Shown piece by piece: positions 46,137 to 55,380 of a stretch of DNA of 64,000 bases. Both the position numbers and the translations under genes were made by a program. The stretch is from Halioxenophilus aromaticivorans (lineage in GTDB: Bacteria; Pseudomonadota; Gammaproteobacteria; Pseudomonadales; Cellvibrionaceae), in contig NZ_AP031496.1 in assembly GCF_042850945.1 (NCBI RefSeq), forward strand, positions 5,518,001 through 5,582,000, given 5' to 3'. The notes beneath the pieces were generated by a model. It was given only the letters and a program-made list of their open reading frames with translations. It searched no databases and had not been told where the DNA came from. Positions within the stretch are counted from its first letter, which is position 1. The number at the start of each line of letters is the position of its first letter.

Positions 46137-46463
46137 TTCTATGAGCCATTGTTAAATGCCTTCTCAGCTTCTGTTAAAGCAGATACGTCCGCATAACGGT
46201 CTCATCCCAGATGGTAGCGCTACTGAATTCATCTACAGTCTTTAAAAATCATGCTTTCTCGCCTTGCAAAAGATAAATCTCAATGGCGACTATTCGTCCA
46301 CCGCTGGATACGTCATGGCAAAGTAGTGAGTGTTTTAATTTAGGGGCTCCCTATACTCTTTAACAATAGTTGTTAGCATGTCGCGGCCGGGTAGCGCTGT
46401 TTTTCGGAGCGAGTGATGGCGTTAAAAAAATCTGTTAAGGTCATCGGTGGTGTAAGATCAAAA
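46137..46463. other. 327-base intergenic region
   Basis: AT-richer than the flanking core genes. I see no supported gene, terminator or promoter in it. An ATG at 46416 has a GGAGCGAG upstream but opens a frame antisense to the next gene and is not called. Confidence 0.4.
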
Positions 46464-46958
46464 TTACTTTTTCAAAGCCTCATACTTAGCACAGGCTACC
46501 TTTCTTTCTTCAATCAAGCTAGGGTCAGATGCCCCCATGGCGGCAACCGTTGCCGAATTACAGGCTTTTCTAGCTTTAGCGAGGTCTGACTGTTCCGTAC
46601 CAGCTGATATGCTAGCAATGGTAGGTTTGTAGGTAATCGATGCATTGCAGTACATGTTTTTCGACTTGATGTGCCGCCAATGGTTCTTGGGGTTTTCACT
46701 CAGATGCGTGCACAAGTCAGAGAATAAATCCCTGGCTTTTACCGTACACTGCGAATAAGTTTGTATATCCTGGCTGTAGCTACCGCATACGCTATCATCT
46801 TTGATTCGCCACATTTGATATTGGAAAGGAATCGTCATTCCTTGATATTCAATTGTCACTGCTTTTATTTCTGTGCCAATAGAGTCTGTTAGCTGCCTAT
46901 GGACATTACTCTGCACTGTGTTTAAGTATGCGCTAAACAGATAGGTTACTGGGTCCAA
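46464..46958 (-). CDS. Hypothetical protein, 164 residues
   Basis: No recognised family. No signal peptide or membrane segment. It has six cysteines (for example CGSYSQDIQTYSQC and CTHL) and a C-terminal part, ARKACNSATVAAMGASDPSLIEERKVAC, with a spaced Cys pair. Start is a TTG at 46958 with GGAG about seven bases upstream. Base composition is AT-richer than neighbours, as in the following small genes, which suggests a recently gained patch. Confidence 0.6.
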   Translation of the reverse strand: MDPVTYLFSAYLNTVQSNVHRQLTDSIGTEIKAVTIEYQGMTIPFQYQMWRIKDDSVCGSYSQDIQTYSQCTVKARDLFSDLCTHLSENPKNHWRHIKSKNMYCNASITYKPTIASISAGTEQSDLAKARKACNSATVAAMGASDPSLIEERKVACAKYEALKK

Positions 46959-47193
46959 AACTCACTCCATAAGTTAGTTGTTGTTAGATGCGATTCACTT
47001 TTCGTTAGTAGGATGGTTGATTCGTCTAAATATTCCTGATGTGTGACTTATTAGCTCCTAGAGCATAGCATTTTAATAGTTGGTCAGCATTTGAATCCTA
47101 GCTTTAATGGGCCCTTTTCGCACTGGTGACCGCGGAATTCGTTCCATTTTACACTTGACCCTACGTGCGACCGAAGAAAATCATGTCAAAGGT

Positions 47194-47420
47194 TTAAACT
47201 TCTTGTACAGTACATTTAAGTGGATACCCATGGCTTTTGGCAACATCATCGATAAGTGCGCATACTTTGTTAGCAGCTTCTTTGTTGGCGATATAAACGC
47301 CAGAAGAGTCTAACCTGGTATTTGTACTGACTTGCGAGCCAAATCCTCAGTGCTGTACGACAAATAATACTCAAGCACTTCAATAGCAAAGCCCAGCGGC
47401 GTAGAGTTATTATTGCGCAT
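47194..47420 (-). pseudogene. Frameshifted small gene of unknown function
   Basis: On the minus strand an ATG at 47420 opens 36 codons (MRNNNSTPLGFAIEVLEYYL..., stop TAG 47312-47310). The adjacent frame continues without a break as NTRLDSSGVYIANKEAANKV and ends at TAA 47196-47194. Joining them needs a one-base shift near 47315-47325 and gives a protein of about 75 residues. Either the gene carries a single-base deletion or reading is recoded there. Family unknown. It contains copy 2 of the 20-base repeat. Confidence 0.55.
47384..47403 (-). repeat. 20-base repeat, copy 2
   Basis: Identical to 21930-21949 upstream of the mutarotase. Here it encodes TPLGFA near the start of the frameshifted small gene. 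Confidence 0.6.
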
Positions 47421-47632
47421 TGTTATTTAATAATACCCTTTGTTTTTATTCTCTTTTATAAAATCTTAAATTGTCGAATCTATTACAGGCAATTGAATCA
47501 CTGCATCTTTGAATTCAATTTGAATCGAAGTTAATTTTCCCGCTAGAAAAAACGATAAAGCCAGCGAAGATTGCATGGAGAGCTACTTAAATTAGATCTT
47601 CCATGAATTTTTATGATTTTCCCTTTCGTGTA

Positions 47633-47860
47633 TTATGGCTTTATTAGTTTTTCGTAGGGCGGAAAGTTGCTCGTGGTGTGGCGCATGGATGTATACACTT
47701 CTTTAAGGTTTTCAGCTGCCTGGTCGTAGGTATGCAAAAGCTCCTGAATTTCTCCTTTATCTCTAACCGTCTCAGACTCAAGAAGACCCTCAAAGTACAC
47801 AATTTGCTTTTGGACTGACTGAAAGCTGACAAGAATCGTTGACAGGCTTAATTCAACCAT
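47633..47860 (-). CDS. Small helical hypothetical protein
   Basis: 75 residues, predicted as two amphipathic helices (MVELSLSTILVSFQSVQKQIVYFEGLL and EIQELLHTYDQAAENLKEVYTSM) with a short proline-containing tail. No family recognised. A GAGGA ribosome site eight bases before the ATG supports it. It lies in the same AT-richer patch as the two preceding small genes. Confidence 0.6.
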   Translation of the reverse strand: MVELSLSTILVSFQSVQKQIVYFEGLLESETVRDKGEIQELLHTYDQAAENLKEVYTSMRHTTSNFPPYEKLIKP

Positions 47861-47993
47861 TGGTTCGCATCCTCAGTTGAGATTGTGCGTTTGCAGCCTG
47901 GGCAGTTCCAACCCGAGTAATTGGATTCCATAATACGTGAAAGCTCAGGATCAACCTGTAGACTGGGTCTAATTTGTGGCGGAAGTTTACGGG

Positions 47994-48021
47994 CACAAAA
48001 AAACGGGCCGCAGCCCGTTTT
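47994..48021 (-). terminator. typA intrinsic terminator
   Basis: On the minus strand AAAACGGGC, loop TGCG, GCCCGTTTT runs into TTTG, giving a seven-T tract. It lies about 25 bases after the typA stop. One of the clearest terminators in the window. Confidence 0.85.
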
Positions 48022-48045
48022 CTAAGGTGATAGTTAAAAAATTAA

Positions 48046-49854
48046 CTATTTCTTCGCCCGCTTACGCTCGTTTTCGGTCAGCAGCTTTTTGCGCACGCGG
48101 ATGCTTTCTGGTGTGACTTCTACCAATTCGTCATCTTCGATAAATTCCAGCGCTTGCTCCAAGGTGTGCTTAATGGGCGGCGTTAGCGTTAGGGCTTCGT
48201 CGGTACCGGCGGCACGTACGTTGGTTAATTGCTTGGCCTTGGTGGGGTTAACTACCAGGTCGTTGGCGCGGGAGTGAATACCGATGACTTGGCCTTCGTA
48301 TACATCAATACCGTGGCCCAGGAATAAACGGCCGCGGTCTTGCAAGCTGTAAAGAGCGTAGGCCAGTGTTTTGCCTTTAACCATGCTCACCAACACACCG
48401 TTTTGACGGCTGGCCACTTCACCCACCTTAACCGGGCCGTAATGATCAAAAACGCTGGTCATAATACCGGAGCCGGAGGTCAGGGTTAGGAACTGGCCAC
48501 GGAAGCCAATCAAACCGCGTGACGGAACAACAAACTCTAAGCGTACGCGGCCTTTGCCATCGGGCTCCATGTTGGTCAGCTCGGCTTTACGCAAACCCAG
48601 CTCTTCCATTACCGAGCCTTGGTGCTGGTCTTCGATGTCGATTACCACAGCTTCGAACGGCTCTTGGATTTCACCGTCGATTTCACGCTGTACTACTTCC
48701 GGGCGGGATACACCCAGCTCGAAGCCTTCACGGCGCATATTTTCAATCAATACCGACAGGTGCAATTCACCACGACCAGAGACGATAAATTTGTCTGGCG
48801 TGTCGCCTTGCTTTACTCGCAGAGCCACGTTGTGAATCAGCTCTTGGTCCAGGCGCTCTTTGATATTGCGCGAGGTAACGAACTTGCCCTCTAGGCCGGC
48901 AAAGGGTGAGTCGTTAACCATAAAGGTCATGCTCACGGTGGGCTCGTCCACAGACAGCGCCGGCAGCGCTTCAACGTTTTCTGGGTCACACAGGGTGTCG
49001 GAGATGCTGAGCTTGTCGATACCAGTAATACACACGATGTCGCCAGCGGTGGCTTGCTCGGTGTCGATGCGCTCCAGGCCAAGGTAGCCTTTAACATTCA
49101 GCACTTTACCTTTGCGCTCTTTGCCATCGGCGGATTTCACCACGACCTGCTGGTTGGGTGACAACTTACCGCGAGTAATGCGGCCAATACCGATTACACC
49201 CACGTAGCTGTCGTAATCCAGTGCCGATACCTGCATTTGGAAAGGCGCTTCTGGGTCTACGTCTGGGGCGGGTACGCGGTCGACGATCATTTGGTACAGC
49301 GGAGTCATGTCGTCGGCCATTTCGCTGGGGTCATTACCGGCGATACCATTAATGGCAGAGGCATAAATAACGGGGAAATCCAATTGCTCGTCGGTGGCGC
49401 CAAGGTTGTCGAATAGGTCGAATACTTGGTCTAGAACCCAGTCTGGCCGAGCGCCGGGGCGGTCGATTTTGTTGATAACAACGATGGGCTTTAGGCCACG
49501 CTCGAAGGCTTTGGAGGTTACAAAGCGGGTTTGCGGCATGGGGCCATCTTGGGCGTCAACTAATAGCAGAACGGAGTCCACCATGGACAACACACGCTCC
49601 ACCTCGCCGCCGAAATCGGCGTGCCCGGGAGTATCCACGATGTTGATACGGTAGTCGTTCCAGCTAATGGCGGTGTTTTTCGCCAGGATAGTAATGCCAC
49701 GCTCCTTTTCCTGGTCGTTGGAGTCCATGATGCGCTCGGCGCCTAGGTCTTTACGATCTAGGGTACCGGATTGGCTTAGGAGTTTATCAACCAAGGTCGT
49801 TTTACCATGGTCAACGTGGGCAATAATCGCGATGTTTCTTAACTTCTCAATCAC
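48046..49854 (-). CDS. typA: Translational GTPase TypA/BipA
   Basis: A 602-residue ribosome-associated GTPase involved in 50S assembly and stress adaptation. G1 is HVDHGKTT (15-22), G2 ERGITI, G3 DTPGHADFGGE, G4 NKIDRPGA; EF-G-like beta-barrel, domain III and V regions follow, then the BipA-specific C-terminal domain with THVRAAGTDE-like TNVRAAGTDEALTLTPP. Full length for the family. Confidence 0.97.
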   Translation of the reverse strand: MIEKLRNIAIIAHVDHGKTTLVDKLLSQSGTLDRKDLGAERIMDSNDQEKERGITILAKNTAISWNDYRINIVDTPGHADFGGEVERVLSMVDSVLLLVDAQDGPMPQTRFVTSKAFERGLKPIVVINKIDRPGARPDWVLDQVFDLFDNLGATDEQLDFPVIYASAINGIAGNDPSEMADDMTPLYQMIVDRVPAPDVDPEAPFQMQVSALDYDSYVGVIGIGRITRGKLSPNQQVVVKSADGKERKGKVLNVKGYLGLERIDTEQATAGDIVCITGIDKLSISDTLCDPENVEALPALSVDEPTVSMTFMVNDSPFAGLEGKFVTSRNIKERLDQELIHNVALRVKQGDTPDKFIVSGRGELHLSVLIENMRREGFELGVSRPEVVQREIDGEIQEPFEAVVIDIEDQHQGSVMEELGLRKAELTNMEPDGKGRVRLEFVVPSRGLIGFRGQFLTLTSGSGIMTSVFDHYGPVKVGEVASRQNGVLVSMVKGKTLAYALYSLQDRGRLFLGHGIDVYEGQVIGIHSRANDLVVNPTKAKQLTNVRAAGTDEALTLTPPIKHTLEQALEFIEDDELVEVTPESIRVRKKLLTENERKRAKK

Positions 49855-50001
49855 TGGGATGTCTCTGGGCGGGTAAAATAAAGGCGGCGATTATACCCAT
49901 GTCGTATGACCATACCTAGCGCTTTGGCCGATTATTTGGCTAATTTACGATCAAAAGTGGTAAAGATTTGGGGATTGGAGAAGGTTTGACGACGGCAGGA
50001 T

Positions 50002-50316
50002 TCAATCTGGCGCTAATTCGAATTCATAGCCCATGCTTTGGTGCAACACACGAACCACCTTGATACCGTTGTCGACAGGGACGTATATGATTAGGTGCTT
50101 ATTGCAATGATACCTATGCACAGGGGGCTTAAAATTGCTCATGAAGACGACTGATGTTTGTTTTTAGGCTTGATCATCTGAACGCGTTTTCCAACTCGTC
50201 CAAATAGCGATCAACCTGAGCGGCTCCCCAGGTTTTGTAACCTGGGTTTGTTAGTTAGGACGCCAGATGGTGATAAGATCTTCCCAACAGCGCACACTCT
50301 TGTATATCTTGCTCAC
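50002..50316 (-). pseudogene. Decayed ParE-family toxin
   Basis: Downstream of the ParD-like gene, fragments of one ParE toxin lie in order but different frames: WEDLITIW (about 50286-50263), then WGAAQVDRYLDELENAFR, then HRYHCNKHLIIYVPVDNGIKVVRVLHQ, ending at TGA 50004-50002. A GTG at 50316 would start it. In-frame stops and at least two frame breaks separate the pieces; one break coincides with an 8-base inverted repeat (CCCAGGTT/AACCTGGG, about 50225-50245). No functional toxin can be made. Confidence 0.8.
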
Positions 50317-50331
50317 ACCGAATCCTTGGTA

Positions 50332-50565
50332 TTACCTTAATCGGGCCTCCTGTTTGATGGCCTCAATATCCAGCTCGCCGTCATCACCGCTAGCAAATCC
50401 CTCGTCGATTGAGGCTTGTAGCGCCTTTATCTTATCGGCGCGCCGCTGATCTTTGCGGATAAGATCGCGAATGTAAACGCTATTGTTCGCATACAAAACG
50501 CTATCTATCTGAGATTCTACCCAGTCGCGTATAGGGTCGGGCAGAGCAATATTCATTGTTGCCAT
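50332..50565 (-). CDS. ParD-family antitoxin
   Basis: A 77-residue ribbon-helix-helix type antitoxin: MNIALPDPIRDWVESQIDSV, then SVYIRDLIRKDQRRADKIKALQ and an acidic C-terminal toxin-binding tail ending EARLR. It would repress its own promoter and neutralise ParE. I take the ATG at 50565 (50556 is possible). Its toxin partner downstream is broken, so this is an orphan antitoxin, still apparently intact. Confidence 0.82.
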   Translation of the reverse strand: MATMNIALPDPIRDWVESQIDSVLYANNSVYIRDLIRKDQRRADKIKALQASIDEGFASGDDGELDIEAIKQEARLR

Positions 50566-50643
50566 TGCGAAATGGTACCCATTGTAGAAGTTCGTATTTC
50601 GCCCGTGACAGATATGGCAAAGTTTGCCATAAATGGTCAAACA

Positions 50644-52386
50644 TCAACTCAACATCGTCAAGCGGCCCATTTTCTGTTGCAGCAAGCGGGTTCGCAGCTC
50701 GGCCAGAGTCAGTGGGGACGAGGTAAAATAGCCCTGCACGCACGTGCAGCCGTAGGACTCTAGCTGGCGCATTTGCTGTAGATTCTCTACCCCCTGGGCA
50801 ATGGTGGTTTTGCCCATCACACTGCCCACGGCGGCGATGGCCTGAACCGTGCGCGCGGCGGCCGGGCTCTCTTCCGCCTCGCCGATGAGATCGCGGGAAA
50901 TCACCACCGTTTTCACCAAATCCTGGTTCAGGTCGCCCATGGGTAAAAAGCCCTGTCCGACGTTATCCATGGAGAAGTGCACCGCCAAGGGCTGCAACGC
51001 CAAACCCAAGCCCGCCAGGCAGGAAGCGTATTTTAGCCAATCGCTCTGGCACACCTCCAGTTCCAAGCCGGCTAAATTACTGAGGTTGGATTCGTGCACA
51101 GCCTGGCGTAGACGATCAACCAATTTCACTTCGCGCAGCATGGGGCCAGTCACGTTAACCGCTAAGCCAATGCGTTGATCCAGCTCCTGGTTGAACTGGG
51201 CCCATTGGCCTATGGCTTCTTTAAGCACCCAGTAGCTCAGGGTGGGTAGCAGGCCATTGCTTTCGGCCAATTCAAAAAACGCCGTGGGGCTCAACATACC
51301 CCGGGCTGGATGCGACCAGCGCATTAAAGCCTCAACCGCCACAATGCGGCCAGTGGCGAGGTCCACCCTGGGTTGATAGCGCACGCAGATTTCCTCGCGC
51401 TTTACGGCACGCAGTATATCCACCTGGGTGAGCTCGTCCCGCTTGGCACTGGCCTGTGTATTGGCTTGGTAAAATACGTAGGTACCGCCGCCACGGGCCT
51501 TAGCTTGATACAGCGCATTATCGGCCCGGCGCATCAGTAATTCTGCCTCGTCGCCCACATCCGGGAACACCGCAATGCCCACAGAACAGCCCACCTGCAC
51601 GCTGCCATTGGACAACACCAGAGGTTTGTTGAGGCTGGCGATGATTTTTGTGGCCAGGGCCGCTAGGCCTTGTTCGGAATCGATGGAATCGGCCAGCACT
51701 ACGAACTCATCACCGGCCAGACGCGCCAGCGAGTCACTTTCACGTAGGCAGTCGCGCAGCACGTTGGCACAGGCCGCCAGGGTTTCGTCACCGGCGGCGT
51801 GGCCGTACTGGTCGTTCACCCGTTTAAAGTGGTCAAGATCTATATATAAGAGGGCAAACCGGGAGTAGTTGCGTTTATGCAAGCTGATGGCGTGCTGTAG
51901 CCGGTCGGCAAACAGTTGGCGATTGGCCACGCCACACAGACTGTCGTAGTAAGCCAAGCGCGACAGGCGCTGCTCGTGGCCGTGGCGAATCACAGCGTAG
52001 CGCAGGGTGCGGTCTAACTGCTCTTGAGAAACGGTCTCCAGGGCAAAATAATCGTCTGCGCCGGAGCTAATAATATGCTGATCCAGATCGCGCTCTAAGA
52101 ACTCTGTAAACACCACCACAGGCAGGGCATTGGCTTCATTACCCAACCGGTGCAGTAGCATTTGCGAGTTTTTGTAGTGCCAGTGGTACTGCAGCAGCAC
52201 CAAATGATAATCGCCGCTGGCCGCCAACTTATCCACCCCGCCCAGGCGCGAACGCCAGTGGCAAACGTACTGCCCCGCATAGCCCAGGGTAGCGTTTATT
52301 TTTTCAAACTCGCCTTCATTGGGAGTAACCACCAAAATATGCAATTCTGGCTCGGTAAACGTCGTTTCCATAAGCGGTTGTACCAT
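50644..52386 (-). CDS. GGDEF-EAL protein with receiver-like N-terminus and degenerate EAL domain
   Basis: 580 residues. A receiver-like domain (about 12-135) lacks the usual acidic pair and phospho-acceptor context. The GGDEF domain (about 145-310) has AGDEF, an active variant in some proteins. The EAL domain (about 325-575) keeps VEALMRW but has lost catalytic features: the family DDFGTGYSSL block reads DNVGQGFLPM, the KID motif is KTV, and the AEGVE glutamate is Q (AQGVEN). It is probably a c-di-GMP cyclase or an inactive effector, not a phosphodiesterase. Confidence 0.85.
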   Translation of the reverse strand: MVQPLMETTFTEPELHILVVTPNEGEFEKINATLGYAGQYVCHWRSRLGGVDKLAASGDYHLVLLQYHWHYKNSQMLLHRLGNEANALPVVVFTEFLERDLDQHIISSGADDYFALETVSQEQLDRTLRYAVIRHGHEQRLSRLAYYDSLCGVANRQLFADRLQHAISLHKRNYSRFALLYIDLDHFKRVNDQYGHAAGDETLAACANVLRDCLRESDSLARLAGDEFVVLADSIDSEQGLAALATKIIASLNKPLVLSNGSVQVGCSVGIAVFPDVGDEAELLMRRADNALYQAKARGGGTYVFYQANTQASAKRDELTQVDILRAVKREEICVRYQPRVDLATGRIVAVEALMRWSHPARGMLSPTAFFELAESNGLLPTLSYWVLKEAIGQWAQFNQELDQRIGLAVNVTGPMLREVKLVDRLRQAVHESNLSNLAGLELEVCQSDWLKYASCLAGLGLALQPLAVHFSMDNVGQGFLPMGDLNQDLVKTVVISRDLIGEAEESPAAARTVQAIAAVGSVMGKTTIAQGVENLQQMRQLESYGCTCVQGYFTSSPLTLAELRTRLLQQKMGRLTMLS

Positions 52387-52608
52387 GAACCCGGATACTC
52401 AAACGCCGGATTATTGTTGTTATCTTCATGTCGAACGGCCGCTGCTACCCGGGTGCGGTAATCCGATGTGGAATGCGCCAGAGCCGTAATTTTTGGCCCT
52501 GCCGCTTTCGGTTTTCACACTGCACACTTAGAATACTGCTGCTGCAAAGCTAGGCCCTTGGCTGAACGTGCCTAGCTAAAAAAGCGATTGCTACTCGTAG
52601 AAACGCTA

Positions 52609-52636
52609 TTGAGTCTCAATTGACTCTAACTATAGA
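52609..52636 (+). promoter_or_regulatory. rep promoter candidate
   Basis: TTGAGT (52609-52614), 16-base spacer, TATAGA (52631-52636), about 75 bases before the rep start. The 323-base gap between the divergent GGDEF/EAL gene and rep holds no other gene that I can see. Confidence 0.45.
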
Positions 52637-52709
52637 CGCTTGCTGGTGATAAATTCACCTTTTTTTGGATATTTGGCGTAATTTTTCGCCTATTAGCGGT
52701 AAATTCCTT

Positions 52710-54728
52710 GTGACAAACCTAAACCCCCGGCAAAAACAAGCCGTTGAGTACGTCGGTGGCCCCTGTTTGGTTTTGGCAGGCGCTGGTAGTGGTAAAACCA
52801 GTGTAATTACGCGCAAAATCGCCTATCTCATCGAACAGTGCGATATGCCCGCCCGCCACATCGCCGCCCTCACCTTTACCAACAAAGCCGCCCGGGAAAT
52901 GAAAGAGCGGGCCTCGGCGCTGGTGAAAGGCGACGCATCTCGCGGCCTAACGGTTTCCACCTTCCACAACCTGGGGCTGAATATTATTCGCCAGGAATAC
53001 AAAACCCTGGGGTTTAAGCCGGGGTTTTCCATATTTGATGCCGAGGACGCCCGCGGCCTTATCAAAGAGCTGATGCTCAAAGATGGCGACCTGGATAACG
53101 ACCATCTCAATATGGTGCAGGGAATTATTTCCAACTGGAAGAACGACCAGGTAATGCCCGGACACGCCCTCAGCAAGGCCGAAAGCGAGGGCGAACAGAA
53201 GATCGCCCTGGTATACGAACGCTACAACCAAGCCCTGCGCGCCTACAACGCCGTGGATTTTGACGATCTAATTCTGACTCCGGTACAGCTGTTTATCGAA
53301 CACCCAGAAGTGTTGGAAAAATGGCGTAAAAAAATTCGCTACCTGCTGGTGGACGAATATCAAGATACCAACAACGCACAATATTTATTGGTACGGCAAA
53401 TTGTTGGCGACCGAGGCGCCCTTACCGTGGTAGGCGACGACGACCAATCGATTTACGCCTGGCGCGGCGCCCGGCCCGAGAACATGAATGAACTCACCGT
53501 GGATTACCCCACCCTGCAGGTGATTAAGCTGGAGCAAAATTACCGTTCCACACAGCGTATTTTGAAAGCCGCCAATACCGTGATTGCCAACAACCCCCAC
53601 ACCTTTGATAAAGCCCTGTGGAGCGACAAGGCCATTGGCGACCCCATCCGGGTGATTAAAAATCGTAACGAAGAGGTGGAAGCCGAACGTGTCGCCACCG
53701 AAATTATTACCCAGCGTTTGAACCGTCAGGCCCGCTACCAGGATTTTGCCATTCTGTACCGCAGTAACCACCAGGCCCGCTTGATGGAAATGAAACTGCA
53801 ACACCATCAAATTCCCTACAGTTTGGCCGGTGGCACATCGTTTTTTGCCCGGGCAGAAATTAAAGACGTTATGTCGTATTTAAAATTGGTGGTGAACCCC
53901 GACGACGACAACGCCTTTTTGCGCATTATTAACACTCCGCGCAGGCAAATCGGCCCCAGCACATTGGAAGTATTGGGCCGCTATGCCACCGAGCGCGGGG
54001 TAAGCTTGTTTTCTGCCTGCCAAGAAATGGGCCTACAAAGCCAGATTTCGGAAGCCGCGTATATTCGGCTAGAGCGCTTCGGCAAATGGATGATGAACCT
54101 AAGCCTGATGGCCGAAACCGAAGACGCCATGCGCGGGCTGCGAGAAATGGTATCCGATATCGACTACGAAGGCTGGCTGCATCAAAACGCCAGCTCCGCC
54201 AAAGTGGCCGAACGGCGTATGGAAAACGTCAACTACCTACTGGATTCCATCGGCCGCATGCTAAACCCAGACGATCCCAGCCGCGAGCCGCTGTCATTAA
54301 AAGATGCCATCACGAAATTAATATTGATGGATTTAATGGAGCGGCAAGAGGAAGAAGACGTGCAAGACCAAGTTCAAATGCTGACCTTGCACGCCTCCAA
54401 GGGCCTGGAATTTCCCCACGTGTTTATTCTCGGTGTAGAAGAAGACATCCTGCCCCACCGCAACAGCATTGAAGACGACAACGTTGAAGAAGAACGTCGC
54501 CTGGCATACGTAGGCATCACCCGAGCCCAGCGCTCCCTCACCCTAATGCTGGCCGCCAAACGCAAACAATACGGCGAAATTATCGACACCAGCGACAGCC
54601 GCTTCTTAGAAGAATTACCGCCGGAAGATGTGGAGTGGGAAGGCTTCGGCACCGCCAGCCCCGAGGCTAACCAAGCCAAAGGCAAGGCTACGTTGGACAG
54701 TTTGTTGGGGATGTTTGATGATGATTAA
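52710..54728 (+). CDS. rep: ATP-dependent DNA helicase Rep
   Basis: A 672-residue superfamily 1 helicase, the E. coli Rep length (673). Q-motif LNPRQKQAVEYV, Walker A GAGSGKT, motif Ia TFTNKAAREMKER, Walker B LLVDEYQDTN, motif III VGDDDQSIYAWRGA, motif V TLHASKGLEFPHVF and motif VI VGITRAQRSL are all present. It restarts stalled replication forks. I use the GTG at 52710 (VTNLNPRQ), which gives the family N-terminus. Confidence 0.96.
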   Translation: MTNLNPRQKQAVEYVGGPCLVLAGAGSGKTSVITRKIAYLIEQCDMPARHIAALTFTNKAAREMKERASALVKGDASRGLTVSTFHNLGLNIIRQEYKTLGFKPGFSIFDAEDARGLIKELMLKDGDLDNDHLNMVQGIISNWKNDQVMPGHALSKAESEGEQKIALVYERYNQALRAYNAVDFDDLILTPVQLFIEHPEVLEKWRKKIRYLLVDEYQDTNNAQYLLVRQIVGDRGALTVVGDDDQSIYAWRGARPENMNELTVDYPTLQVIKLEQNYRSTQRILKAANTVIANNPHTFDKALWSDKAIGDPIRVIKNRNEEVEAERVATEIITQRLNRQARYQDFAILYRSNHQARLMEMKLQHHQIPYSLAGGTSFFARAEIKDVMSYLKLVVNPDDDNAFLRIINTPRRQIGPSTLEVLGRYATERGVSLFSACQEMGLQSQISEAAYIRLERFGKWMMNLSLMAETEDAMRGLREMVSDIDYEGWLHQNASSAKVAERRMENVNYLLDSIGRMLNPDDPSREPLSLKDAITKLILMDLMERQEEEDVQDQVQMLTLHASKGLEFPHVFILGVEEDILPHRNSIEDDNVEEERRLAYVGITRAQRSLTLMLAAKRKQYGEIIDTSDSRFLEELPPEDVEWEGFGTASPEANQAKGKATLDSLLGMFDDD

Positions 54729-54951
54729 AAAGGCACCTTTGCAGTTTTGTATAGGTTGCCAATGAAATTCGTAGGGCCTTTAAACTGAAAAAGACTTAAT
54801 ACTCCTCTTAAGAACAACATTAACTTCTTATGTAAGCCCGCGAAATCAAACTATTTTTCGTGACCAAGTTATATTTTTATGAGCATCTCTCCAGATTACA
54901 ATTACGGAGACGCGAATTAGAATAGATATAACTTTTAAGGAAGCTTATTCA

Positions 54952-55377
54952 ATGGACAGATACACAGAGGCGAAGATCACAATTGCCAAGGTGATAGAGC
55001 TCGCTTACTCTCAGAACAAAGGATTGACTTACAGCATTATCGCGCAAAAGGGCAATGCAAAGCTTACAATCGATCAAAACGGAAAAGCCATTATCTCAGG
55101 CACGGCAGGTGTTGTGGTAATCAGCGAAGGCGTTGACGCCACCAAAATCGGTGCGAAGATCAAGCGCGCAAATATCACGTTTAGCAACGAAGACGGTATG
55201 AATATCGGTTATTCTGGCACGATCGATTACGGCGTTGCAAAAGTAAGTGTGATTGGTACATTTAATTTAGAAGCACTCATTACCTCTTGTTCTGGACTGT
55301 TATGCAAAGCTGCGCGGGCTCTTAAAGGCAGACATCGTGCTTATGATGAGGAATTGAAAAGAATCATGGTGAATTGA
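54952..55377 (+). CDS. Hypothetical protein, 141 residues
   Basis: No recognised family. A hydrophilic N-terminus is followed by beta-type alternation (GNAKLTIDQNGKAIISGTAGVVVIS) and a C-terminal segment TSCSGLLCKAARALKGRHRAYDEELK with a Cys pair and basic tail. No signal peptide. AAGGA ten bases before the ATG supports translation. It is followed after three bases by a lipoprotein gene, so the pair is one unit. Composition is AT-richer than rep and fkpA on either side, suggesting acquisition. Confidence 0.6.
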   Translation: MDRYTEAKITIAKVIELAYSQNKGLTYSIIAQKGNAKLTIDQNGKAIISGTAGVVVISEGVDATKIGAKIKRANITFSNEDGMNIGYSGTIDYGVAKVSVIGTFNLEALITSCSGLLCKAARALKGRHRAYDEELKRIMVN

Positions 55378-55380
55378 GCA

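Noticed and set aside
46416..46590. ATG at 46416 with a GGAGCGAG upstream, about 57 codons
   Set aside because: Mostly antisense to the 164-residue gene and without recognisable features.
47107..47313. 68-codon plus-strand ORF
   Set aside because: It is antisense to the frameshifted small gene, which has the more protein-like sequence.
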